Shown one piece after another: positions 25,001-35,098 of a stretch of 64,000 bases of DNA (the first letter of the stretch is position 1; each line of letters starts with the position of its first letter). A program made the position numbers and the translations under genes. A model generated the notes under the pieces. The model was not told the origin of the DNA, searched no databases, and worked only from the letters and a program-made list of their open reading frames with translations. Source of the stretch: Bugula neritina (Eukaryota > Bryozoa > Gymnolaemata > Cheilostomatida > Bugulidae); assembly GCA_964035545.1 (NCBI GenBank), contig OZ037772.1:9998318-10062317 (forward strand). Reading direction: 5' to 3'.

Positions 25001-25171
25001 TATTATGCTGCATACTCATACTTAGCAACAAATACAGCAACTTTATGATTTGTGGTAGTAAGTACTGAGCCCCAGAGAATAGTATATTTTACAACCAAAC
25101 CTTTTCATTTTGTCTTTTAGTACATTTTGGACTCTTCTTCTACAGACGTTGAGATTAGCGTTCAAGCTCAT
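19012..25171 (-). CDS. TADA1: TADA1, transcriptional adaptor 1 of the SAGA complex
   Basis: Ten minus-strand exons in consistent phase give 309 residues: 25171-25101, 24772-24736, 24315-24261, 23553-23488, 23262-23147, 22778-22702, 21879-21756, 21079-20937, 20038-19909, 19122-19012. TADA1 is the metazoan counterpart of yeast Hfi1/Ada1, a histone-fold subunit of the nuclear SAGA co-activator. Family landmarks appear in order: FRGKISKEEFDSDARLL, HNEFLLAMLNRCQ, RFQPANQL, the MVEGRLYVAAWETGLDNV segment (human TADA1 has LEGRMIVTAYEHGLDNV), then KNLVSHVISCRRGYR and YTIYTLTLERLSSRLYHP near the C terminus. Human TADA1 is about 335 residues, so the gene looks complete. Introns carry several large satellites. 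The exon ending at 23553 takes its 3' splice site from the edge of a 33-bp minisatellite. Confidence 0.93.
19290..19605. repeat. 16-bp minisatellite in the last TADA1 intron
   Basis: About twenty copies of the unit AATAGTGTCACATGTC, with CCTCAC and ACTAG variants, lie in intron 19123-19908. Confidence 0.92.
20510..20870. repeat. AT-rich quasi-palindromic tract in a TADA1 intron
   Basis: The stretch is built from alternating ACTATA/TATACT motifs and can fold back extensively. The 80-residue open frame through it is compositional. A poly-C run follows at about 20900. Confidence 0.6.
21184..21390 (-). mobile_element. tRNA-derived SINE copy 2
   Basis: Read on the minus strand: head GGGAGCAGCCGTGGTCTAGG, B box GGGTTCGAGCC, body GGAAGAGCACCCAGTCATAA, tail ending in AAACTTGTGTGAAT. 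It lies in a TADA1 intron and is one of the best-preserved copies. Confidence 0.85.
21914..22126. repeat. GTATAGA heptanucleotide satellite in a TADA1 intron
   Basis: About thirty units of GTATAGA or GTAGAGA occur in tandem in intron 21880-22701. Open frames on the minus strand read as LYSI repeats and are not genes. Confidence 0.95.
22353..22536 (+). mobile_element. tRNA-derived SINE copy 3, B box deleted
   Basis: Head GGGAGCAACCGTGGTC, body AAGAGCATCCAGTCATAATT and tail GACTATAAACTTGTGTGAG are present. The segment that should hold the B box (about 22405) is lost. Confidence 0.8.
22865..23140. repeat. Tandem repeats of about 41-52 bp in a TADA1 intron
   Basis: There are two linked blocks. 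One has units containing ATGATATGATATGTACACTA. The other has units containing GTATAGAGTATAATGTACAT. They fill most of intron 22779-23146 up to the exon border. Confidence 0.8.
23554..24055. repeat. 33-bp minisatellite abutting a TADA1 exon
   Basis: About fifteen units of a 33-bp motif (start AACTACAAGATACAGTATTA, end CTCGCAATG) fill intron 23554-24260. Read on the transcribed strand, each unit contains GTATCTTGTAG, a 3' splice-site-like sequence, followed by TTCATTGCGAG. The exon itself starts with GTATCTTGTAG|TTC at 23553. Since 33 is a multiple of three, long spurious open frames run through both strands. Confidence 0.95.
24350..24536 (-). mobile_element. tRNA-derived SINE copy 4, diverged
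   Basis: The minus strand shows a head AGCTGTGGTCTAGTAGTTAC, a B box GGTTCGATCTC, a body with CAGTCAGTCATAATAGC and part of the shared tail. It lies in a TADA1 intron. Confidence 0.7.
24835..25029. promoter_or_regulatory. Cluster of X-box-like palindromes in TADA1 intron 1
   Basis: Eight GTTRCY-(N)-RGYAAC-type motifs occur in 195 bp, including GTTACCTAGCAA (24835), GCTACCTAGCAAC (24891), GTTGCTAAGTAAC (24919), GTTACTTAGCAAC (24940) and GTTACCTAACAAT (24989). They match the shape of RFX-family X-boxes. Spacing is irregular (about 20-30 bp), so the cluster may be a decayed tandem repeat or a first-intron regulatory element. Confidence 0.45.
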
Positions 25172-27283
25172 CACGCAGTAATCTGTGTTACATTCAAGAA
25201 ATCAATAGATTATTGGCATAATGTATTTTACAACAAATTATTGACAATAAAAAATGATACATGTACTTTACAATGATTCAAAGATGTAATGCATTGTAAA
25301 ACAAAACATTAGTACAATATAATGCAAAAGAACTTTAAAATAATTCTTTTAATATTAACGACTAAAAAGTATAGTAAGCAATAATATCAAATATATTAAA
25401 CAGAAAATTAAATGGTACACTAATCATTTTACAAACTATTAGGTAAAATAAATATTAAAGAAAATTTCCATTGTAGCAATATAAATTTGTGTGCACGTAG
25501 ATTTTACATTAGGTTACAAGTAACAGATTAAGACAAGTTGTTTTATTGGTAGTCATGGTATCATCAGTAATTGTAAATTAAATGGTATAAATTTGTCTGC
25601 TTTTAAACCTAGCTCAGCAGAAGACCATGATAGAAAATAAAATCACTTACACTTAAGATTGTCAAATATCAGTTTTTGTGCGTCACTACTTTGAGCTTGA
25701 CTAACTTGCTTACAACTACTACCAGTATTACAGTGCAGGTACAAGACTACAAATACTACTACTACTGCTACTGCTACTGCAACTGCAACTGCTACTGCTA
25801 CTACTACGTCTACTACTACTACTACGTCTACGACTATTAGTATTATGTCTGTACTGCTACCACCACCACTTCCAGTACCACCACAACTACCACGTCCACT
25901 ACTAGTACTACCACTAGTACTACTACTATTAGTAGTACGACTACTACTAGTAGTAGTCGTACTACTACTAGTAGTACTACAGTACAACTACAAGTCAGTA
26001 CTAGAACTAGAAGTAGAGCGAGACTCAGACTCATTCTCAGAGCAGTAGAACTAGACGAAGTCATGGTTTCATAAGTAATTCTAAAAATCACTACTAAAAA
26101 TATAAAATGCTAAATTTAATGTAGTAATCACTAATCAGTAATCATTATCATCATCATGTAAATAAAAATTGTAATCAGTAAATCAAATTGTAATGACTAA
26201 TCAGTCTAATGAGTAATGTCAAACTAAATCAAATGAAAATATGAAAACTGAAAGTGAAATGTCAGTGTGAGCTAAACCTAATCGAAACGAGGTCAAATGC
26301 AAAGATATTTTCCTGTTTGCAAACTAATAGTAATATAAACAAATGTGTACTTAATTTCTAGCTACTATTAACTTCGAAGTTAAGTGGTCAAACTTTTTGT
26401 GTTTACTTTTTTCTCCATAGCCTGGGCACGGAAATGTGTTTTATTATGCAAAAGGGCTCGTTACTTTCGGACTTGAAGGCAAACATTGGGCTTCCGACCA
26501 AGTTGTCGGCAAAACGACTGTCAATCGTTACAACGATCATATTATTACACTTTGTGCAGCAGTTTTTCAAACTCTTTTTTGTTGAGTATACAACTCCGAT
26601 TATCTCAGTTACTGCCCAATTAAATTTACCACAATAGTGACATCACGTGGTGTAATGTGCAAGACATTGCATCATGCAGTTATGTAACATGTTTTGTAAA
26701 TATTATTATAGTTGTGCTGTGTCCCTTTGTGTCCTAAATCCCCTTTGTCTTAGTGGTTTGTATATAATATATATTATACATATAGTTGAGAATAGAACAA
26801 TAACTTAAAAATATAATAATACGAACTGCAGCACGTTGACACAAGTACAATAGGTTAAAAGGTAATGTGCAGTTGCTGCCCCTAGTAACAGATTGTGTGT
26901 GGCAGGTTACTCCAATAGTAGGCTGTCATTGCATACAGCTTTGCCTTATATGACAGGATCTTAGTGAAGTGTAGCGAAAACATATAGAAACGTTATTATT
27001 AGAAAGTTAAAAAATAAATAAGTATAATAATATTCTACTTTAAAATGCGATATAAGGATTAGAAAAAAAAAGAATTATAATATAAAAATATTCCAGAAAA
27101 AATACAAAAATAAAAATATAAGATGACTTCCAAACACTACAGAGATGATCATACCAGCGGAGAGTTTTAGATAATTTCACTTGTCTGAGCGCCCTGCTGA
27201 TAGTTTCACTGAACCTCGTTGAAAATATGGAAGATCACAGTTTAATATAAAAATATAGAATCATATAAAGTTTTAAATCATGA
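25172..27283. other. Intergenic region upstream of TADA1
   Basis: It separates the TADA1 start codon from the 3' end of TRAF gene A. The CTA/ACT satellite (25750-26045) lies in it. A GTGACATCACGTGGTG motif (about 26638) combines CRE-like and E-box half-sites. The 67-codon plus-strand frame at 26434-26637 matches no family I recognise and has no clear splice partners. Confidence 0.4.
25750..26045. repeat. CTA/ACT trinucleotide satellite
   Basis: The tract is made of imperfect ACT, TAC and AGT triplets with a strand switch near 25930, so parts are self-complementary (ACTACTACTAGTAGTAGT). The serine/threonine- and leucine/valine-rich open frames on both strands are artefacts. Confidence 0.9.
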
Positions 27284-30200
27284 TTAGATGAAATCCTCGT
27301 TATCATAGACATGTTGCGGAGAATTCAGCCCGGCAGTAGGTTCATCGGTTACCATAATATCTACGTACATCGTGTCATCAACAACAAAACCTACAAAAAC
27401 AGCACCGAGTGAGGTAAAACATGACACGTCACGACACTGAGAGATAAACGGAGCATCACTACGTCTTCAGTGTTGAGACAAAGTTCATCAACAACAAAAA
27501 CTTTCTAGAATACTTCATCGGCAAAGATTAGTTAAGATTTGAACACAACATGGAAGTTCAAACACAAGTCACGCGCTACACAGAGTTAAATATAACTTCA
27601 AACTGGCAGAAAAGAATTATAAACCAGTGAGACAATAGATTTAGCAGCTTCATCAGTAATATTTGTAGAATGTAGATAATAATTGAGTGTGAGCTCACCA
27701 TTGTCTGGGTTGAAGACGTGAGCTTGTTCAGCAAACTGGGGACAACCAGACGCTATGTTCATCTCATTCTTGGGTCTCTGGAAAGAAGAAGAACTCGGCT
27801 CTGGTCTGAACTCCTCCACTATATCTGGTCGGTTCTTGGTGACATTTCTCAGCTTCATGGTAACCTGGGGAGAGGAAGTGAATGGAAACTCAGATAAGTT
27901 TAAATGGCTTGTCTAGTAACACAGGCTATGCGGTAACCTGCACACAGTTTAGGACCTGAACCAAAATATGATAAAAGGCCTGGCCTCACGGTTGTGAGAA
28001 TCACACGAAATCGTTTATTTGACACGAAAAAACATTTGTACAAGAAAATTTGAGAGAATTCAAACGAAATCATCTCCGTTGTGTACACCCAACGACGATG
28101 ATGGACGAAAAATATCAATCAACGATAAGCACCATTTGATTGGTTAATCGAATTTTAGCAACAGTAATCATTTCATTTCTACCATGTTTCTCTATTTGGC
28201 AATTTTTTGTTGTTTGTATCTTGTGCAAGACTCACTCACGGACTATTTATTATGTGTTTTGTGTTTCGTCTGACGAGTGTGTGGCTGGTCATAACGAGAG
28301 GATAACTCACGAAAATCGTCACACGATTTCGCGTGATTGATTCTCACTAATAAGAGGCCAGGCCTAAACTCTCCTATCATGAGTCAATCACCCCATGTCA
28401 AGTGTCAATCACCCCATGTCATGTGTCAATCACCCCATGTCAAGTGTCAATCACCCCATGTCATGTGTCAATCACCCCATGTCATGTGTCAATCACCCCA
28501 TGCCAAGTGCCAATAACCCATGTCAAGTGTCAATAACCCATGTCAAGTGTCAATCACCCCATGTCAAGTGTCAATCACCCATGTCAAGTGTCAATAACCC
28601 CATGTCAAGTGTCAATCACCCCATGTCAAGTATCAATCACCCTATGTCAAGTGTCAATCACTGCCATCACATGTCCATCACCTTCCATCACGTGTCAATC
28701 ACCCCATGTCACATGCCAATTACCCCTTATCATGCATCAATAACTCATTATTATACATGTGTGTGTAGGTTGTTTAGAGCAAATGCTGAAACCACAATTA
28801 TGTAATTATTATAGATGAGTGACTACTTCATAAATGGTACAAGAAAACTAACTTGATTATTTCTTTCTAGACAGCAACAAACCAGCACTTCCATAGATTG
28901 TTTATTGCTTATAGCAAAAGACAGACAAATAAATTGTATGAATCTAACAGTACAGTATATCCCAATAGTCCAAAAGACCGAAATACATGAATGTTACAAT
29001 TAGTTTTCTTATGCATATTGGTGCAATAGCGTAGAATATATTATATTAGAATATGGTATAACATAGCATAAACATTTAGATAACTGTAATATATTACCTT
29101 TTGCTGGAAAGGCCATGTCGGTAGAGCGTCATATTCTCCTTTCATCACAACAAAAAAGAGAGAAATGTGAGAGTTCTTCCCACTTCCATCACCTGAAATC
29201 AGGTGAGATGACATGTAATGCCTACAGCACAAACTCAAAATATCAACCAAGTAAATTTATATCTGCCATTTTTTGTTATACGATAAACAATCAACTTCTA
29301 TCAGAAAAAGTTCACCTGTTCAGCTCATGCATACTACCCAACAACAGATAATGACAACACAAACACTATAGAAAGACTCTTAATATTACAGCAGCCCTAT
29401 ATTTGAATAGAGATTGTAAGACAAAGAGCAGGGGGGGGGGGTGCATGACCTTCAGTTGACATTGGGACACAGTAAAAATAAAAGTGTAAGAAATGAACAA
29501 AGTAAAAAGGATAACACTCATATAGCTTTAGGGAGAGTATTGTTAGCAAAGATCAACTTGAACGTATAAACATTACAAGATCGAAGGGGTTTCAAAGAAA
29601 AAAATACGGTACAAACCATTGAAAAAGACCCTGGCACACATCTTGTATCCGTAGGTCTCGGTGTAGAAAGGGTGACTGTAGATGCTGTGTCTAGTTGCAG
29701 CCTCGTCCCTGTGTTTCTGTACGTCTGTGATCTTCCAGAGGAGATGCCCGTTGTACGAGGTCTGGAATGTAAGAAATCAGGCTAACCTTTATAGAGCCAA
29801 CGGAAATGCAGGTGTGCGAGACGAAAACAGTTAGGCAGTCGACAGAAAGTAAAATATTTGAATATTTTGCTTTTGAAAAATAAATCATTTCGCATAGAAG
29901 TGAATATATTCAGACAAAACACATGCTTTCACTAAAACATCAACATAAATGTAAACTTTTTCTCATATTTGGGAGGAATGTTCATCACAAAACTTAGCTG
30001 AGTTGAAAGATCCTTGTAGAGTGAACAGTTCTGTAGCAGAGACCCAGTGAGAGAACTCTGGTTAATAAAACAGAGAAATAAGAGAATCATACCATCTGCA
30101 GCTGATTCAGAAGAGTTTTCTGGTCTTCTATCTCTGCTACTCTGATGTTTGAGAGAGTTTCCAGACGGTTGAGTCGTTCTGTTGTTTCATTCTCAGTTTT

Positions 30201-33130
30201 GGATATCTTCTCGGTCAGAGCACGAAATGCAGCTTCATACGATTTGAGCCTGTGAGAGTGAAATCGGGAAAACTTTACACTGAATTTCGCAACGTGTTGT
30301 CATGTCTGTGATATGCAATAAATCCATCCATCAATCAATCAATCAATCAATAAATCAACAATACCAACAGTAGATAGGTTAGCAAACGGCTGGAAAACTG
30401 AGGCTAGACGTCGTTTAGTTTGCTTTCTTTCAAATTGATTTCAATAGAGTTGCAGTCAATCAAGTCTAGTTAGACAGAGGACCTATATAGGAGGACCAAA
30501 GCAGTAGGGAGGTCTGATAGAGACACCCGCACATAGTCACTTACTTGTGCACATCCTGAGCTACGGTTTTAAACAGATAATTCAAGTCATTGATATCCTG
30601 ACGGTTTCTCTGGGCCAGCTGTACATTCTCCATGAGTCCCTTGGCCATTTCAGGGGTCATGTGATGCACCTTGTCCATCTGTTTGAGAAATTATACAGAC
30701 ATACAAAACTCACTATAATTATGTAAGAGTAATCAGAACTATGAGAGAGCAGCCGTGGTCTAGAGGTTAAAGCATGTGCCTAGTAAACACAAAGTTATGG
30801 GTTCAAATCTCAATAAAAGCAATTGGTGGTGTTAGGAAGAGCATCCAGTCATAGTTGCTTCTGTGCCTCATCTGAATAAGTCCTTAGCTGCTTCAACAAA
30901 AAACCCTTTTTATCAGGGGTTCTCACAGAGATAGCGATTATAAACTTGAGTGAGCCCACGAGTATCAGAGAACAGTTATAGTATGACAGCCATTACTAAT
31001 ACTTTCTAATGACTCATGTGTTCAGAGTTATAATGTAAATCACTACTCACCAGCATTCTATCAGCTCGATCTGATTGGTTCTCCAGTGTCAAAAGTCTTT
31101 TCTGGAGATCGGAGAGTTGGGACTGGGAGATGACAGTTGCAGGGCCGCTACTACTCTGCGCTGTTGTAGTGCGTAACTCAGCCTTGATGAACCTCAGGTG
31201 TTGGTCCATACGCTTCCCTTCACTCAAGTGTTTCACCACATGAACTTTCTTGTTCTACAGAGTAATATATAGTGTAATATAATAATATAATATACAGTGT
31301 AATATAATGATATGATATACAGTGTAATATAATATGATATATACAGTGTAATATAATATGATATATAGAGTGTAATATAGACAGTCAGGTCATATTTTAC
31401 CTCTCCACAGTTGAGGGGACAATAAGCAACACATTTCATAAGATGGGAGGCTGCGTCTTCGTCAACACCAAAAGAGTTCTGACAGATGTTACACACTGGT
31501 GGTTTATTCTCACACTCATTCAAGTGTTGCTGTAAAATAACAAGAATGGTTACACTCTAACACAGGGCTGTGTAACAGGCGATCCCAGGGCCTACATTTA
31601 TGTGACTCTCAATGGTTAAACTTGGGACACAGAACCGGTAACTCTCTGAAGAGAATGTGAATTTTTGGAAGCTGTCATCAAGTGTTGACTTACTGCTAGT
31701 TCTTTGGCCCTCAAGCCAGCCACACCGCACTTGTTGGGACATTCCACAATTCTGAAAGGACAGGACTTGACAAGACAAGACTGAACATATTATAGTAGTC
31801 ATCGAGCTTTACCAAAAATGTTTACAGTCAGCATGTTTGGAGCGCTGGCTTAGTATGACATAGCTCGTGAGTAGGACAACTGGTGATTCTTTAATTGAAC
31901 TCTGGGGTTCTCACGGGAATGGAGATTGTAAACAAAAAGGGAGTATAATATATAAAAAAATCTTCACAAAATGCACGACACTGGTGAGTTTAAAAGCAAC
32001 ACTATCATTATAATATATAGAGATTTATCGTATAAAGTATATGATGCTGTGTGTAAACGGATAAATTAGCATTGCAAGAACCCTATAATCTATTAGAGAA
32101 TATAAAAAACGTACCTCCAAAGTTCCAAGAGTCAACTTTGTCGGCGTGTCACATCCATACGGACAGATCACCAAGAGCCTGCTAATTTTTCTGTGTGCGG
32201 CATTGTCTTTCATGGCGATTGAGAAATCTATGACAGCAAAACCCCGTGTACTTAATGGATGGAACACGAGTTAAGACTTAATGTGTAAAAACCTGACATA
32301 GTTACTCCAAGCCAACTGTGATTGGAAACAAATTAAAATGATGCTAAGAGAAACGAAACCTAGCAAAACAATAACTGTTATATTAACATAGGAACTACTA
32401 TCTAAATTACCAGGAAATCTATTGTACCTACCTATTTTGTAGGGTAATTCAGTTGGAATCTCATCTGCTAGACTGGGCTGTTGAGAAGTAGAAGGTGGGA
32501 CAGCGTCATAGGACATCCTATCTTTATTGAGAGAATCATGACCGGATGCTAACCTTAACCTTTTATCTGGGTTGTAATTTCCTTCATCAAAGAGTTCTTT
32601 CCTGCAGGCCTCGCATCGCTGCAGGTCTTCTGGTCTAAACACATTGTCAGCAAATTTCAACATCAACAACTCATACTGATCAACTACACTAAAATAAAAT
32701 TCATAAATTTAAAAACACATCGGTAAAAGTTGAGGTCAGTTAAAAGACATAAAACAAAGCAAAGTAACAATAAGATGAAGGATTTAATGAGTTAGCAGTT
32801 GAAAACTTACAGAGCTCTGAGTATATCATGACATTCTTTACACACTCTGTGCCCACAATTCAGCTGCCATGGCTCTCTTACGATCCTGCGATTATTAATC
32901 CCACACTCGGACCGAGAACAAAAATATACTCCTTTTTCTTCAAGAAAAGCCTACAATAATGTTCATACAAATATTTAGTCACTCGAATGATAAATCACTA
33001 CGGCACCCACAGAGTATTAGTATCAGATTGACTACTACTAACTCACCTTGTCCTCAAACAAGTCTACTGGCCAGCCAGAACCGTGCCAGGGCTCGATGCC
33101 ACGTCTCGCATTCCCTGATGTGGTTGTCAT
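27284..33130 (-). CDS. TRAF-type adaptor, gene A (RING-like, zinc fingers, coiled coil, MATH)
   Basis: Thirteen minus-strand exons give about 605 residues: 33130-33047, 32950-32811, 32688-32432, 32227-32115, 31780-31694, 31529-31401, 31254-31051, 30678-30545, 30249-30093, 29761-29617, 29192-29098, 27864-27699, 27390-27284. Residues 29-115 hold a RING-like motif ([20 protein letters not shown]). TRAF-type zinc fingers follow to about 270 ([28 protein letters not shown]). Residues 271-435 form a coiled coil. The MATH/TRAF-C domain (436-582) has [23 protein letters not shown] and VDDTMYVDI, then a polar tail. TRAFs trimerise under receptors and act as E3 or scaffold proteins in NF-kB/JNK signalling. 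Exon 5 is shortened: it starts SCLVKSCPF and lacks the finger that begins RHMEVCPERQ in copy B. Confidence 0.9.
27976..28365. mobile_element. 390-bp MITE in TRAF A intron 12
   Basis: Terminal inverted repeats begin AGGCCTGGCCTC and share GTGAGAATCA and CGAAATCGT further in. A short AAA flank is repeated. No transposase is present. The unrelated frames on both strands do not look like genes. Confidence 0.75.
28381..28745. repeat. 21-bp minisatellite in TRAF A intron 12
   Basis: About seventeen copies of AATCACCCCATGTCAAGTGTC, with variants, directly follow the MITE. The unit is divisible by three and gives spurious open frames. Its CATGTCAA core resembles the 16-bp satellite at 19290, but the units differ. 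Confidence 0.92.
30746..30955 (+). mobile_element. tRNA-derived SINE copy 5
   Basis: Full-length copy: head GAGCAGCCGTGGTCTAGAGG, B box GGGTTCAAATC, body AGGAAGAGCATCCAGTCATA, AAACCCTTTTTATCAGGGGT hairpin, and tail ATTATAAACTTGAGTGAG. It lies in TRAF A intron 7. Confidence 0.88.
31260..31385. repeat. Short GTGTAATATAATATGATATA array in TRAF A intron 6
   Basis: About five units of the ~24-bp motif ATATACAGTGTAATATAATA fill this small intron between exons ending at 31401 and starting at 31254. The same motif is amplified to about eighteen units in the equivalent place after copy B (34671-35095). Confidence 0.9.
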
Positions 33131-34499
33131 ATTGACCTAGAAAAAACTGACTATGATTATGTCAAATAAAATTGAATAACACAAAAAGGAAATAAAAATA
33201 TGATTGAAAGTTACTTTGTGCAATCAAAAGTTGAAAACCTGTACAGAATTTTATCGCCTTTTTATTAAACTCAAATTATATTCAATTAAAATAGTGGTAA
33301 ACGGCATCCTAGCTTTGGGTGTGGACTCACTCATGCTCAGTCCATTATTAACTCACGCCAATAATTAGTCTATGAAAATTTTGTTTATATGCAACACAAT
33401 AACTTGCTCTTCAATAAAGCTGACATAAATTGTATACTTAGTAGCAGTACAATAATAATTATTCCACATAACATGCATGACCTCCAACTCTAAATAATGC
33501 ACATTATAAAAAATAAGGATACAATTTAATTGACAGAAATCAAAGTAGTTAAATTAGATTTGAAAAAAGCATGCGATATACTCATACAGTTATCATCCAT
33601 TGCTACTGTGCTTTAATAGATTGTCTTGACCATTGAACTATTATAGTTTCAGTTCAGTGGTCTTGACCTTCAAGCAAATTATTCAAATAAAAAATGTGCA
33701 ACACAGAGATATCACTAGTCTATTAGTGGGATATTATATTCCTTGAGGTTTAAAAAAATGGTAATACAATATTTGACATTCTAGCCACTCTAATAAACCC
33801 CCAAAATATACAACTAAGTCATATCAAATACCAATTTATATGTGTTTTAAGTAGTTTTGGCTTGAATGAATAAAAATGAACATGGGTGCGCTAGCAATCA
33901 AATCCATGAACCTGTTGAACAAGAGCAGCCTAGTTGATAAATTACAGCAAAGCTGCATTGGTAATTCCAACATACTATTTTATTGTTTAATAATCACATT
34001 TAAGAGAGAGGTATTTTCAAATCAGCATGGGCAATCATTATGATTAATTAAGGATGCTGGATTTCATGTAACATAGCCAGATTTCAAAAATCAACAAAAG
34101 ATATGACTTTATTATTATAATAAAATACCACATTAGGAGATGAATTTTATTTAATTAACTTTATTTTTTCAGTTGAAGTGTAATAAGTTCAGATGTTAGC
34201 AGTTCTATTAGCATTACAGAGTTACAGTATTAGGCTACTAGAAGTATAAGTAAAATTACAACAGATAGGATTACGTACAATAGTTATCATTTATTCAAAT
34301 TATCAGTATTACCTACTAAAACTATTAGATTTTCAGTTAGTAATAATTATTAAATTATATTAATACCACCAGGCACTGGCACTAGTTGGGTAATCACATC
34401 CATCAATCACTCCTACTACTCCTAGCACTACTAGTACTAGTACTACTAGTACTAGTACTAGTACTGCTGCTGCTGCTGCTGCTACTACTACTACTAGAG

Positions 34500-34581
<82 letters not shown>

Positions 34582-34645
34582 GATAGTAATACTAATACTA
34601 ATAGTAATACTATAGTAATACTAGTAACTCTAATACTTGACTTAC
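33131..34645. other. Putative 5' intron of TRAF gene A
   Basis: No exon is recognisable between the start-codon exon of gene A and the donor-like site at 34646. An ACT/CTA satellite occupies about 34400-34620. Confidence 0.4.
34400..34625. repeat. ACT trinucleotide satellite
   Basis: About 30 near-perfect ACT triplets with flanking CTAGTA and AATACT variants. The poly-Y, poly-L and poly-V frames are artefacts. Confidence 0.95.
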
Positions 34646-34670
34646 TTGAAGATGCAATCACGTTAGACCA
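34646..34670 (-). other. Truncated copy of the TRAF 5' UTR exon at the duplication junction
   Basis: On the minus strand, TGGTCTAACGTGATTGCATC is followed by TTCAA and a donor-like GTAAGTC. The same sequence at 42318-42342 continues upstream into unique DNA. Here it stops at 34670, where the intron-6 satellite begins. This looks like the breakpoint of the tandem duplication. Confidence 0.6.
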
Positions 34671-35095
34671 TATGATATATACAGTGTAATATAATATGAT
34701 ATACACAGTGTAATATAATATGATATATATAGTGTAATATAATAATATAATATACAGTGTAATATAATAATATGATATATACAGTGTAATATAATATGAT
34801 ATATACAGTGTAATATAATATGATATACACAGTGTAATATAATATGATATATACAGTGTAATATAATATGATATATACAGTGTAATATAATATGATATAT
34901 ACAGTGTAATATAATATGATATACACAGTGTAATATAATATGACATATATAGTGTAATATAATAATATAATATACAGTGTAATATAATGATATGATATAC
35001 AGTGTAATATAATAATATGATATATACAGTGTAATATAATATGATATATACAGTGTAATATAATATGATATATACAGTGTAATATAATAGTATTT
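34671..35095. repeat. Expanded ~24-bp array after TRAF B exon 6
   Basis: About eighteen units of ATATACAGTGTAATATAATATG-type sequence start a few bases beyond the donor of exon B6 (35099). The array is homologous to the short one in TRAF A intron 6. Reading through it in frame from exon B6 gives YITLYIS repeats, which I regard as intronic. Confidence 0.95.
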
Positions 35096-35098
35096 TAC

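Noticed and set aside
26434-26637. 67-codon ORF between TADA1 and TRAF A
   Set aside because: No recognisable family, no splice sites in a sensible arrangement and no second copy in the window. Possible but unsupported.
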